This document shows, one piece after another, positions 44,224 through 56,193 of a DNA stretch of 64,000 nucleotides. The number at the start of each line of letters is the position of its first letter. Position 1 is the first letter of the stretch. The stretch spans positions 65,509,431-65,573,430 of the forward strand of contig NC_065882.2 of assembly GCF_932274485.2 (NCBI RefSeq), given 5' to 3'. The notes beneath the pieces were generated by a model, which did no database searches, had not been told where the DNA came from, and was given only the letters and a program-made list of their open reading frames with translations. The translations under genes were made by a program, and so were the position numbers. The DNA is from Patella vulgata (Eukaryota > Mollusca > Gastropoda > Patellidae).

Positions 44224-47200
44224 ATGGCGGTATTGCTTAGCCTATGTGTTTTTATATTTCAAGTGTTCCAGACTGAAGGTAAATTTCGATTTTAAGAACT
44301 TGATTTTTCAGTATGTAGAACTTATTTTCTATATTTATTTGTATGGAAAACCCGATGCTTCTACTAGACCCGAGACCCCGAGATGCTTTTCGTAAACTGT
44401 ATTAGGTTTATCCTTTAAACATACATTATGCAAGAGCTAAATCTGTCTATTGCAGGTCTTTCTATAGGCCTGAATTGTTATCTAAATTATTAATTAGACA
44501 TTAATTAACTGATCCAGACCATAATCAACACTAGATGGCATCGATAGCCTGCGATCTTTAGTGGATTATGAGCCGATTTACTGCAGAACTTTCCTTCATG
44601 ATTTAACGATTAAATGGATAATCGAGAATATGCTGTTTATCGTACTGACTTTAGTAATGATGACCGAGGCTAGGCGGAAATTTCAATCGCTTAGTTCATG
44701 GTTCATAGTAGATCAATTTGAATGGAATTTTCAGCAAATTGCCTTTACATTATCTAGATTTTAACTATTATAGTTATCGTTATCGAATCTCCCATAATGT
44801 ATCTTTAATGATCATGATCTTTGAATAACCTTTAAAAATCTTTACGTACAACATTTGTTTATAAGATAGGTTATCTAATGTATTTTTCGACTATTAAACA
44901 TATAATTTATAGAGAGTTCAAACGTCAACTTCAGGTATAGATCACTTTGTCACAAATCGCGACCCTCAGATAATCTAGAGACATTGAATAAATATCTTAA
45001 TAGGCCAAAAGAAAGACATGCAATAGGAACATTTAACTTTTAAATAATGCATCTTTAATGGTAAAGTTGTATAGCGATAGGAATCATCGGCTAAGGTAGA
45101 GGGCCTCCTGGTAGTTACGCACAAGTAAATTTTTCTCTATATATGTTCATGGAAATAAACCTATAATATCCAAAGTGTATCCCGTTTCCTGTGAATATAA
45201 GTTGCCGTTCCACAACTGCTAATAGACCTCACTATGTAATACTTTTCTCATGGCGAATTCAGTAAACCTCAGCGAGCTTACAATTTCATTTTCAAAAATT
45301 ACGACCGCGTCTCATGAGTGAATTTGATTAATGAAGTTTATTATATTACAGTTACATTAGCTTATGTTGCATTTTCGGAAATACATAGTTTTCTTGAAGA
45401 AAATATATTTAACATATAAGTTTGTAGAGTAGAAGACTTGTTTTATTTGTAATATATTCCCCCCCCCCCCCCAAAAAAAAAAAACAACCCCGCAAGCCTC
45501 GTAGTTCGGTATCTGGTATTTCATATCTGCCAGAGTTAATATGATTTCAGTAGTAAATTAGGTTGAATGTGACTTGATGGTAAATTTTATCTCTTTGTCT
45601 TCAGACTCGACTTCAGCCGCGTTAAACGAAATGAAATGAAATAGGGTTTAACATCCTACTATTCTGCCCCGACTGGGCTAATGCATACGGGCATACGCCA
45701 TACAGTGTGCTATGATGGACAGTTTACCAGGACAGGGCACTACGACCTACTTTTATATCGAATTCCAAATGCCAAGGGAAGTTTTACGTGCCCGGGGATT
45801 ACGTGGCTAAGTGGGTAAGACGCTGGCTCGCTAGCCTGGAGGTCGGGTGTTCGATCCCTGCATTGGCCGAGAAAGTTCATCCAGATTTTCCGGCGTGGTT
45901 TCCCCTTGTCAGTGATGCAGGACGGAGGACCTGACAAGGACAGCTGTCTAGTCCTTCGGATGAGACGAAAAACCGAGGTCCCGTGTATATATTGGAATGC
46001 ACGTAAAAGATCCCCTGGCAGTTGGAATTCGATATAAGAGTAGGCGATAGTGCCGCTGCCCGGGCAAAATTTCCCTCATAGCACACTGTATAGCGTATGT
46101 ACGTCTTCATTGGCCCAGTATAGGAGCAGAACAGTAGGACGTTAAACCCCATTTCATTTCATTTCGTTTTACGTGCCTGTCAGTGTGTACATGGGACCTC
46201 TTTTTCGTCCCTTCCAAATGACTATTCGTTGTTCCTTGTCAGGCCCTCACCCCTGTACCAGTGACAAGGAGGAACCATGCCGAAGATAAATTAACTTTCT
46301 CGGCTAACGCAGGAATCGAACACGAGAACAACAGGTTAACGAGCTAACGTCCTACTCAGAGAGCCACCGTGGCTTCGCGTGAATAAACACCCATCATGGC
46401 ACCCATCATTGTTGACTAGTGTATTCTCTTTCTAAACGCATAGAACTAAGTCAATGTCAAACACTAAGGATGATTCTGTCTATATCTTTATTTTTATTAC
46501 TTACAGGAATTAAATATTATCAACAAAAATATTATTATTGTTTCAGGTGTTTGTCCAGACCAGTATTATGGTGTAGCCTGTGAGAATCAGTGTGACGTCA
46601 GCTGTAAAGACAGATTATGTAATTCAACATCTGGTATTTGTAATGGATGTATTGATGGTAGATATGGTACCAACTGTGAATTAACATGTATAGTTACAAA
46701 CTGTACCGGTAACTGTGATAGGATTACAGGAGACTGTGATACATGTCATCTAAAATGGTACGGTACAAACTGTGAAACATCATGTTCTACATGTATGACG
46801 TCATGTATTAAATCAGATGGTATTTGTAATGGTGGATGTATTGATGGTTATTGGGGTAATTCGTGTCAACAACAATGTTCTAATAACTGTAACAATGGGG
46901 GATGTAGACAGGTAGATGGTAATTGTAATAATGGTTGTAAAGTAGGATGGTATAGAGGTACATGTGATACATCATGTACAGTTGATCAATGTATAGGTGG
47001 TTGTAACAGGAATACAGGACAGTGTTCTGGATGTACACAGGGTTACTATGGTTCAAACTGTCAAACCAGATGTTCTAGTAACTGTACTGTAGGATGTAAT
47101 AAGCCAACAGGTAGATGTATAGAATGTAAATCGGGAATATTTGGTGATGATTGTAATAAACCATGTCCTGTTAACTGTCTTGATACTTGTACCAGGGACG

Positions 47201-48628
47201 AAGGTAAATGTTATAGTTGTAAACCTAATACAGTTGGTCTATATTGTAATTCTTCATGTGGTACTAAATGTCTACCAATTACAGATTTGACTCAAGAAAC
47301 ATGCGACAGAAATGGTAAATGTACTGAATGTATTGTGGGAAGATATGGTGATGGGTGTGATTTGAATTGTAGTACAACATGTGATGGTAACTGTAGTAGG
47401 AGTAATGGTAGCTGTACTGAATGTATTGTAGGAAGACATGGTGATAGATGTGATAAGAACTGTAGTACAGCATGTGATGGTAGATGTAGTAGGAGTAATG
47501 GTAGATGTACTGAATGTATTGTAGGAAGATATGGTGATGGGTGTGATTTGAATTGTAGTACAACATGTGATGGTAGATGTAGTAGGAGTAATGGTAGATG
47601 TAGTTTATGTATTAACGGATACAATGGCGACACCTGTGATAAAGAGTGTAATGATAAGTGTACTGTTTGTAATCAAGATGATATCAACAACTGTTCTCAA
47701 TGTAAAGATGGAAGATGGGGAACATCATGTAATAAACAGTGTAGTTCTAACTGTAATGGACAGTGTGATAAATTTGATGGATCATGTTCTGTTTGTAAAC
47801 TAGGATGGTATGGTACTTACTGTAACATTAAATGTTCTGGTAATTGTACTGATGGTTGTAACAGAATATCAGGAATATGTACAGAGAGTAAAATAAGATT
47901 TGTATGTAAGTATTGTAATATGTCTTTTCTGTTATTGTGTATAATAAGGTTGACATCAATGTAAATTTATATTACAATCTGTCATCAAGCTGTCAACAGA
48001 GATTTTATATCTTATAGATTTTACTAATGTCATTGTATTTCTGTTGTTTGATTTAAGATAAAAATAAAGATGAAGAAGTGAGTCCAGTTGTAGGTGGTGT
48101 TATTGGTGCTATATTTGGTATAGTAATTACAGTGGCAGTTGGTGTTACAGTATATTGTTATTTAAGTAAAAGGTAAGCCAAAGGGAAAGAGTGAATAATA
48201 TATTAAAAGTTTTGATATGTTTATACTATACTATTATTAAGTGGTGAACTGGTACCTCCCCTCCATTAAGTGCCAATTCAGTATAGCAAATACACGGATT
48301 GCCTTTAGACATACACATGAACATCATTGATAATGTTAACACTCAAATAAATCAACAGGCTTTAACTTTAAAATTTAAAGGTTTATATATTTTGTTATTT
48401 ATTTACAGGAAGCAGTCATCTAAATCTAAACCAACCAGTGAAACACGTGGTTATAGATATAATAATCACCCTACTATAAATACAGCAACAACAGGAGGAG
48501 ATAACTCTACATCTGATCATAGTACTTATGATACCCTACAACAAGTTTCAACTGAACAAGATGAAGCAGTAAATCAATATCAAACATTAAACCCAGATCC
48601 TGCATATGTTAATCTTGGTTTACAATAA
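44224..48628 (+). CDS. MEGF/Draper-like type I receptor with EGF repeats, four exons
   Basis: Exons: 44224-44278 (signal peptide MAVLLSLCVFIFQVFQ, phase 1), 46547-47905, 48058-48172 and 48409-48628. Borders are GT-AG with matching phases and the total is exactly 583 codons including stop. Exon 2 encodes about ten short EGF-like modules with the 'C-x-x-G-x-x-G-x-x-C' laminin/MEGF pattern ('CIDGRYGTNC', 'CTQGYYGSNC'). Near 47325-47610 is an internal repeat of about 38-residue modules ('ECIVGRYGDGCDLNCS' repeated). Exon 3 encodes a Gly/Val-rich transmembrane helix. Exon 4 is a 72-residue cytoplasmic tail with YDTL, YQTL and YVNL motifs. Family members (CED-1, Draper, MEGF10, SREC) bind apoptotic cells or microbes and drive engulfment through phosphotyrosines. 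The EMI domain of CED-1/Draper is absent. Intron 1 holds SINEs and repeat R3. Confidence 0.85.
44411..44566 (-). repeat. Repeat R3, inverted copy in EGF-receptor intron 1
   Basis: Reverse complement of 26740-26895: 'gcaagagctaaatctgtcta', 'tgttatctaaattattaat' and 'ctagatggcatcgatagcc'. Roughly four-fifths identical by eye. A partial direct copy lies at 44985-45075 ('gaaagacatgcaatagg'). Confidence 0.55.
45628..46380 (-). mobile_element. SINE-A (outer) interrupted by another SINE-A
   Basis: The outer element runs on the minus strand: tail and 3' end at 45628-45792, then, after the inner SINE, body and tRNA head at 46178-46380 ('gtgtgtacatgggacctc', 'ctttctcggctaacgcagg', 'gagagccaccgtggc'). 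The break falls in the body at 'gttttacgtgcc'. Confidence 0.8.
45793..46165 (+). mobile_element. SINE-A (inner), 12-bp target duplication
   Basis: Full-length plus-strand SINE: head 'attacgtggctaagtggg', box B, body, 3' end 'cagaacagtaggacgttaa' and CATTT tail. It is flanked by GTTTTACGTGCC at 45781-45792 and 46166-46177. This target lies inside the outer SINE, proving nested insertion. Confidence 0.9.
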
Positions 48629-48639
48629 AACAATTGTGT

Positions 48640-49606
48640 GCAGGTTGACCAGAATCCTAATATGGTTGTATAAAATATATATGGAATGTAATGATCATAG
48701 ACAGATTTTAGTTTAAATCTTTGATTCCTTGTGATGAGTGGTATCTGTCTGAACTATGTAGAATGAACTGTTGTTAAAGAAAGATAAGTAGTGGCGAATA
48801 TAGTATATGTCTTTTTGTAAAACACTGAACACTAAATATGGTTATTACCAACATCAATGATTAAAATACATAATATTCATGATGTCAGAGTGCTCATGGG
48901 GAGAAGGCATGGGTGGGGATGAGTGGTGGCGGGTTTGAAGGAAGTATACTCAGATATTAAGTTTTAAGTTATAGGTACTTCAAGTTTATGTTTCTCAAAA
49001 CTCCAGTGGTCAACCTCATAAAAATTTTGGCGCAAAGTCATGGACACTTTTTGCTCTGTCTGTATTGAAAAGCGTTCCGCCCAACCAAAATTTGAGAAGA
49101 GTTCGAGTCGGACAAACAGTACAAAATTCACATTGAAGTCAAAAGGGAAAATAATGATGGTCTGCATCCAGTTACAGCGCCTTTTTTTTTTTTTACCCAT
49201 CACATTCTGCAATCTGTTTCACAGAGGATTACGAAAGTCTTCTAATATCTCTGTAAAAGATGACTACCTTCAACACGTGTCTTTTCATCACGCGGCGTCA
49301 ATCATTGACTCAATGGCGCGTGCATTGTTTACATAAAACCTTAATGGTTCGTGCGGAATGGAGCCTTTTACTCATTTTAATACCCATTTACACTATATAG
49401 GAAATAATTTTTACTACAAATACGTCAAACGTCATTATTTATTTTTCTAATACATAAAAAAATGTTTTAGAATTTAATTTGTCGGAGGAAAAAAGTTAAT
49501 ATTTGTGGCTCATTAAGTCGCATCGATGTCATCCTTATCAGCGATTGTCGCGGCCTAGCGAATATTCACTGCTGATCAGTGTGCACATTCTGTTGTTCCT
49601 TGGTAT
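48640..49606. other. 3' flank of EGF receptor and unassigned DNA
   Basis: A likely 3' UTR follows the stop. No gene is recognised from 48900 to 49606. The short frames at 48964-49336 overlap each other on opposite strands and lack motifs. Confidence 0.4.
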
Positions 49607-50233
49607 CATAGGCGTACGGGCTCGATGACAGTTAGGTGGGTAAAAACCGAAATGGCAATGCCCGAAAAAAATTCGGGTTACAGACGGTGGCGTTGGTCTT
49701 CTGCGAGAGCAGAGGAGCTGAGCTTACCGTGTAGGGACCCCAGGAGAATATGAAGACCGCAAACCCGTTTTTCTACTATTATAGCCGGTGAATACAGCAA
49801 CTTCAAAGTGGTCTAATTCTGCCCAAATTGCAGTAAAGTTGGCTGACTCGAATTCTAATCATCCAACAACCAATCAATCGTTTATAGTCCATAGAGACGG
49901 GACCGTTGGGAGAAAATTTTCCTGCTATTCCAGCCCGTGAATAGGGCAACTTCAATATAGCCCCAGATACTTTTTTTCTGCTATTCTAGTCTGTGAGTTA
50001 AGCAACTCCAAAGTTGTCCAATGGTTTTGTAACCGAAATCCACTCTATGTCGACCTGAATTCCAACCATCCAATCAGATGTTAAAGCTGCATGCACAAAG
50101 TAGAGTGGTTCCAGACAAAATGTTTCTTTCCATAGTCAATTCAGTACAAATTCGTTATATTCAAGTAAGATAAAAGTCATATTAATGTTTTATTAGCCCC
50201 CCCCCCCCGCCCACCCAGGCTCGTACGCCTATG
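49607..50233. mobile_element. hAT-like MITE with CATAGGCGTACG ends
   Basis: Terminal inverted repeat CATAGGCGTACGGGC at the left, with the inverse (gctcgtacgcctatg) at the right. It is bracketed by a perfect 8-bp duplication CTTGGTAT (49599-49606 and 50234-50241). An 8-bp duplication is typical of hAT transposons. Length 627 bases, no transposase. A second family member of 228 bases is at 61512-61739. Confidence 0.75.
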
Positions 50234-51290
50234 CTTGGTATTCAATAGCCATGTTGTATTTCTTGTACCAATTTTGACTCAACTTTTACATTTTCTGATT
50301 TCAAAGGTGTGATTTTCCACCAGGACAATGCGCCAGTGCACAAATCAGCTGTTGCCATGTGTCAGCAATCCATGACTGTGGTTTTCAGCTTCTTCAGCAT
50401 CCACCCTACTCTCCTGATTTAGCTCTCTCAGACTTCTATCTGTTACCTGTTATTCTGGGATTCTGCGGGTGTTCTCATGATGGATTACCTCCAAAAGGGT
50501 CTAACAATTAACAGTAGATACTATGCAGCACTTAAAGGCAGTTGAGGCAAGAAATTAAGACCAAAAGACGAGGAAAGCTGACCAAAGGTGTGATTTTCCA
50601 CCAGGACAATGCGCCAGTGCACAAATCAGCTGTTGCCATGTCAGCAATCCATGACTGTGGTTTTCAACTTCTTCAGCATCCACCCTACTCTCCTGATTTA
50701 GCTCTCTGACTTCTATCTGTTACCTGCTCTGAAGAAATGTCTTTCCGGTAGGCATTTCCCGTCTGACGATGGCGTCATTGCCGCTATGGATGATTTTTTT
50801 ACACACCCAAGACAAAGACTTCTACAGAACTGGAATAAAGGCTCTGCAACACCGATGTCAGAAGTGTATTACATTGAAAGGGGACTATGTTGATTTGGTT
50901 TGAATTTCTTGTTTCTTTCTGTGTTAGACCCATTACTTATCAATCACACCTCGTACGTAACTCTTTTAAGTAATCTTTGATAATAAAGAAGATGACGGCA
51001 ACTTAGTACAGTACAAATTCGTTATATTCAAGTAAGTTAAAGTCATATTAATGTTTTATTAGATTTCAAGCACTTTATCTTGCAAATTAGGTGAAATAAT
51101 AATATTTTTTGTTCACTTTACCCGTCTGCCCGAAAAGTCAGATTGCCCGAAAGTTAGGGGTTTAGCTAGCCCCCCCTAGGCTCGTACGCCCAGGCTCGTA
51201 CGCCTATGCTTGGTATTCAATAGCCATGTTGTATTTCTTGTACCAATTTTGACTCAAATTTTACATTTTCTGATTTCAATTTCAAAAAAA
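50143..51290. repeat. Duplicated MITE end and flank around a mariner fragment
   Basis: The block from 'tacaaattcgttatattcaa' (50150) through the MITE right end, CTTGGTAT and about 65 bases of flank to 'tttctgatttcaa' (50305) recurs at 51008-51280 in longer form (extra MITE interior, 'gcccgaaaagtcagattgcc'). The scrambled mariner lies between the two copies. This looks like a replication-based tandem duplication. Confidence 0.65.
50306..50995 (+). pseudogene. Scrambled mariner transposase fragment
   Basis: Two stretches of the same transposase are joined out of order. 50306-50450 covers the 'HQDNAPVHKSA' and 'HPPYSPD' region; 50451-50895 restarts upstream at 'gggattctgcgggtgttctc' and runs to the C-terminus and 3' UTR. 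Compared with 58053-58529 it has several frameshifts and the duplicated middle. Non-functional. Confidence 0.75.
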
Positions 51291-51370
51291 CGTTCAAATA
51301 TATCTGCACTACACTATCATCACGAATGCGTTAGAATTTCATAATTATTGAACCGAAACCTTCCATCAAA

Positions 51371-51736
51371 ATGGCCCCTCCCTTTTACACAGTTTGTGGA
51401 ACTTCTAGAGGATCCGTTCTGGAGTTATGTCCCCTCCCTTTTAAGGAAAAATGTGAAATGCAAAATATGAATGCAAACTATGAAATACAAAATGTGAAAT
51501 GCAAAATCCGAAGACTTGTGAAGTTATACCCCGACTCCCCGCTCGCTCTATTCCAGGGAACGATGTAACCGATTTTTGGTGAAGCATTGTGGTCATGAAG
51601 GGGGCAAACTCTAACGATATTCAGCGTTCAGTGACCTTCCGTGCCTGGGTAATTCATGCCCCCTTTTCCGAAAACATTGTAATCAACAGTGTTCTGGTGG
51701 TTGTAGTACAACAACTTTAGAAATCGTTGCGCCCAA
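51371..51736. other. Unassigned DNA with an EGF-module scrap
   Basis: 51671-51722 reads 'KHCNQQCSGGCSTTTL' then a stop. The codon usage and Cys spacing match the MEGF-type exon at 46.5-47.9 kb. It is likely a small piece of a duplicated EGF-receptor gene. Nothing else is recognised. Confidence 0.35.
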
Positions 51737-53267
51737 TATGCCCAATTTGAAATTTCACAGTTCATCTGGTAGGTTTTATCATTCAGAATTGGATGCGAAA
51801 ACGCAAGTGTTTAAATCTCACAATGACATTGTCAGTCTGTTCTATGTACAAGCCCAAGGTCTTGCATTGTGACATCTTGTTTTGTTTATTGTGTAATGTC
51901 GGCAGTGGTGTTTAGAGTTGTTCTGTAGTTGTTCATAAATATTTGTTTGGCTTATTATTTTGGAAGAGGAATTAAACTAATGGAATAGATGATTAATATT
52001 ATTATTATTATCGCCAAATTTGGGGCTCGCATTAGCTTTTTTAAAATGGTGTGAATATAAATGTGATTGGGGATGTTGTCTGTAGGGACTAATGAAGTTA
52101 AACACTTTTAAGTGCTTGAAATTATAAGGAAGCGTAAATGGGTCAAATGACTGATCAAAATGTATCTCGTAGCACACTGCACAGCTTATATGTTCATTAG
52201 CCCGATTGATGCGGAAATACAGTATTTATGTAGATAGCTTGTCTTATGCACTTCAGTTTGTAGCTTCATTAAAAAATGCTTTAAATATATTTTTATTTGA
52301 TATTTTTACTACTATAAGTCTTTAACCGCTTCAATTTATCCAATAATCTGTGTCATAGAACCTGTAATAAACAAAGTATTGATAACGTAGTGAAATGCCC
52401 TGTTGCTTGGTTTGTCTATAGAGGGGTGTGGTAGCTAAAGTTAAACACTTTTAAGTGCTTGAAATTATAAGGAAGCGTAATGAGTCAAATGACTGATCAA
52501 AATGTCTCTCGTAGCACACTGCACAGCAAATATAACACGTTCTTTAGCCCGATTGATGTGGAAATACAGTATTTATGTAGATAGCTTGTCTTATGCACTT
52601 CAGTTTGTAGCTTCATTAAAACTTGCTTTAAATATATTTTTATTTGATATTTTTACTACTATAAGTCTTTAACCGCTTCAATTTATCCAATAATCTGTGT
52701 CATCGAACCTGTAATAAACAAAGTATTGATAACGTAGTGAAATGCCCTGTTGCTTGGTTTGTCTATAGAGGGGTGTGGTAGCTTAATTACCGCGTAGCCC
52801 GAGAAGAATCGCGGGATTTGTAAAGCCCGAATTTCACTTGTCAGGGGTAGCACATGAAGGGCTGACAAATAAAGTGTTATCTAGTCGTTCGGATGGGACG
52901 AGAAAAAGAGCCAATGAAGAGTAATCGGAATTGCAGCAAATTACCCCCCCCCCCCACACACACACACTCCTTTACATTGCCATATAGAAAGTAATAATCT
53001 ACAAGGCTCAAAACGACGGGAATATGGACATGGTGTTGACGAGATGTTAAACTTAATTCAGATCCTTCAGTTTTTCCCGATAATGGAATTATGTCCCTTT
53101 AAATGTATGTTCACAAAAGCTGATCGGTAGAGACAACACAACTTACATTAGTCGTATAAGAGAGAGAGAAATGGGGTATAACGTCCACTCGACACAAACT
53201 AGGTCATTTCGGGACTAACATATGGTTTAAGTTTTTTTCAATAATTCGCTTGCGCGTAGGGGTCTTT

Positions 53268-56193
53268 TAGGGATGGGCGATGTTTCGATATTGTAGGTAT
53301 AACCGGTATGAAAATTCTAGTAACGAAAATATCGCCTTGTAAAAAAATAGCTGCATTATCGTATCGTCACTAATATCGTCTTCGAAAAATATCGCGGTGT
53401 TGAAAATGAGAGTTAATTCCCTTTCTTCTTAAAATAAGTCTTGTTATTCGTAGCTACAGTCAGCTGATGCGGGGGAAATACCCGGTAAAGATTAAATTAT
53501 TCTTCGCTAAAGTAAATGCAATGACTTCGTTAGAATTTGATGAGCAAATCGAAGTTCATGGAATTAGACAAGATGCCGGCGACAATTCGTCGTCAGTTTC
53601 AACTCAATCTGACGATAACCCGTTATTTAGAGGCGGACGACAACTTGTTCCAAAGAAAAATTGTACAAGCGATGTTTGGTTGTATTTCGGCTATGACGAA
53701 TCTGACGAACAGCAGACAACTATTGTTTGTCGATTTTGTATGCGAACAATCGGCGCTAAAGGAGGGAATACAACGAACCTGTATCAACACCTCAAAATTC
53801 ACCACCCCACGAAATATACCGCATGTAAACAGAGACTTGAAACCGTTAAAGGTTGTTTTAATGAACAAAGTATCAAAAATAGAAAACTGTCTTCCAATTC
53901 TTGTCATACCACCACCACCACCACCACTCAGATGTCGCTAAAGGACTCATTTCCTTATGATAAAAAATCTAAGAAGTGGATATCCATGACAAATTCAGTT
54001 ACTCATTTTTTGGCTAAAGATATGATACCCATATTTACTGTTGAGAAAAGTGGTTTCCGAAATATGATGAAAACCTTTGATCCTAGATATTGTTTACCTG
54101 GTAGAAAATATTTTTCAGACATTGCCATCCCTGCTTTATATAACACTGTACATGATAAGGTTTTAGAGGAGATCAGACGTAGGCCTGTTTGTTATTTTGG
54201 GGCTACTACAGATATGTGGAGCAGCCGAAATATGGAGCCTTACTTGGGTTTCACTGTGCATTTTATAGACGAGGATTGGCGACTCAAGTCTAGACATCTG
54301 GAGACTTTATATTTTCCGTCTGACCATACTGCTGAAAATTTGGCATTGGGTTTGAGGGAGATCATTACAGCATGGGACTTTCGAGAAACTGACATGGTAT
54401 GCATAACAACTGATAATGGAGCCAATATCACAAAAGCAGCATCGTTAAATAATTATCTTCGTCTCCAGTGCTTTGGACACAGATTGAATTTGGCCATAAA
54501 CAATGCATTAAAAGACCAACGCATCGATAAGGCTGTAGCTTCCTGTAAAAAAGTAGTATCAGCATTTTCTTATTCCTGGAAGAAAAAACGTGAACTTTTG
54601 AAAATACAACAAAAATTACATATGCCAGAACACTGTTTAATATCAAACTGCGACACGCGTTGGGGATCTCTTCAATCAATGATAGGAAGATATTTAGAAC
54701 AAGAGAAAGCAATCACGCAAGTTCTCTCTTCAGACCGCAAAAGTTTGTCATTAATACCAAAATGGCAGACTGTATGTGTCATGGAGTCTGTTAACAAAGC
54801 TTTGGCGCCTTTGGCCGATTTCACCGATGCCCTAAGTGGTGAAGATTACGTATCGATTTCATCAGTAGTACCAGTATTACATTTGCTAAATAATGAAATT
54901 TTAGTCAACGAACCAGAGGATACTGAGATGACCAAAGAAATAAAATCTAAGATTTTAAAATATCTAAATGAAAAATATTCCGCTGAGTCAGACCCAGAAT
55001 CAAGAATTCTTCTAGAAATAGCAACAATGCTAGACCCAAGGTATAAAGACAAATATCTCCCACCAAATACACAGCCGGAGATCAACGACATACTTATTAG
55101 ATTCATCGCATCAACAAAAACAATACCACCTGCGCTGTCTATCACATCATCGCCATCTGATACAAATGAAAGTATGTCCCAAGATGATGGTAGCGTGGTG
55201 CTAAGAAAAAAAGTAAAGATGAATCTGGGAAAATTGTTTAAGAGGAGAGAGTCATCTGAAGCAGATATATCGTTATCACCGGAAGAACAGATCGTGAAAG
55301 AATTAGAGCGTTACCTTTTTCTCCCATCTATTGACTTCGAGCATAATCCGTTAAGTTGGTGGAAGGACAATTGCAATATTTATCCTCACCTAGCCCTATG
55401 CGCCCGAAAATACTTATGTGCTCCTGCAACATCCTGTCCATCAGAACGTTTATTCAGTACTTCCGGAAACGTAGTTACTTGTTCGAGAACACGCCTCAAA
55501 CCAGCAAAAGTCAACATGTTGGTCTTTTTAGCTAAAAATTTAGATTGAACTGAGAGCTTAATTGTTGAACTGTATTACACCTTACATTGTCGCAAACTGA
55601 CCATTGATATGTTTTAATTGTCTTCCTTATTTAACTAAGGTTATGTGGTTTTTACAAGTGGATACAATTAGTTTTTTAGTGTTTACTATCTGATCATATT
55701 TTGAACACTAAGTAGTGTTGTAAATTGTTTTTGAATTTTAGACAGCTATATGGTGTTTTAAAAAGGGAGTTATATAGTGACTTAAACAAATTCCCAAAGA
55801 ATGGGAAATGAAAACTAATTTCATAATTCTGTCCCTTTTTTATCCGCATAAAGTGGGTTTGTTTTTACTTGTGTTTTCGTTTTGTTTTTACTTTTGTTTT
55901 ATTTCTTAGATTAAAATATTATGACTCGCTAATATGGGTGTTACTTGTTTCTCATATATGTGCAGGCAAAATCTGCCCCCCCCCCGTAACCCTGTTTACA
56001 TTGATATATCGATCTGTCATCCTGAAAAATCAAAACAAAATATTAAAAAATGCGATACGCTATAATTATGGTCTATATCATGATTATTTTACAAACAAAC
56101 AGCATACTGGATATCGCCACAATATATAGCGATATCACAATATGAATACTGAAATATCGCAATGTTGAAAATAGCAGATATCGCCCACCCCTA
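53268..56193 (+). mobile_element. Apparently complete hAT DNA transposon (2.93 kb)
   Basis: Terminal inverted repeats TAGGGATGGGCGAT (left) and, reverse-complemented, TAGGGGTGGGCGAT (right). An exact 8-bp target duplication GGGTCTTT occurs at 53260-53267 and 56194-56201. It contains one uninterrupted transposase frame, and additional 'atatcg'-rich subterminal motifs lie at both ends. It inserted into a SINE-B. Intact ends, frame and duplication suggest a recent and possibly still mobile element. Confidence 0.9.
53467..55548 (+). CDS. hAT-family transposase with BED zinc finger
   Basis: Intact frame of 693 residues; the second in-frame Met (residue 19, MTSLEFDE) is an alternative start. A BED finger lies at about residues 65-120 ('VWLYFGYDE', 'CRFCMRTIG', 'LYQHLKIHH'). 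The RNase H-like catalytic core shows 'TTDMWSSRN' and 'TTDNGANITKA' (the two expected Asp) and 'CFGHRLNLAINNAL'. The C-terminal dimerisation region reads 'LSWWKDN', 'ATSCPSERLFSTSGNV' and 'RTRLKPAKVNMLVFLAKNL', the hallmark of hAT/ZBED proteins. The enzyme excises and inserts the element by cut-and-paste with 8-bp duplications. A host-domesticated ZBED gene is less likely because matching TIRs and target duplication surround it. Confidence 0.95.
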   Translation: MRGKYPVKIKLFFAKVNAMTSLEFDEQIEVHGIRQDAGDNSSSVSTQSDDNPLFRGGRQLVPKKNCTSDVWLYFGYDESDEQQTTIVCRFCMRTIGAKGGNTTNLYQHLKIHHPTKYTACKQRLETVKGCFNEQSIKNRKLSSNSCHTTTTTTTQMSLKDSFPYDKKSKKWISMTNSVTHFLAKDMIPIFTVEKSGFRNMMKTFDPRYCLPGRKYFSDIAIPALYNTVHDKVLEEIRRRPVCYFGATTDMWSSRNMEPYLGFTVHFIDEDWRLKSRHLETLYFPSDHTAENLALGLREIITAWDFRETDMVCITTDNGANITKAASLNNYLRLQCFGHRLNLAINNALKDQRIDKAVASCKKVVSAFSYSWKKKRELLKIQQKLHMPEHCLISNCDTRWGSLQSMIGRYLEQEKAITQVLSSDRKSLSLIPKWQTVCVMESVNKALAPLADFTDALSGEDYVSISSVVPVLHLLNNEILVNEPEDTEMTKEIKSKILKYLNEKYSAESDPESRILLEIATMLDPRYKDKYLPPNTQPEINDILIRFIASTKTIPPALSITSSPSDTNESMSQDDGSVVLRKKVKMNLGKLFKRRESSEADISLSPEEQIVKELERYLFLPSIDFEHNPLSWWKDNCNIYPHLALCARKYLCAPATSCPSERLFSTSGNVVTCSRTRLKPAKVNMLVFLAKNLD

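Noticed and set aside
47279-47633. Minus-strand frames rich in His, Tyr and Leu
   Set aside because: Antisense shadows of the repeated EGF modules.
53537-55145. Alternative frames on both strands
   Set aside because: Shadows within the intact hAT transposase.
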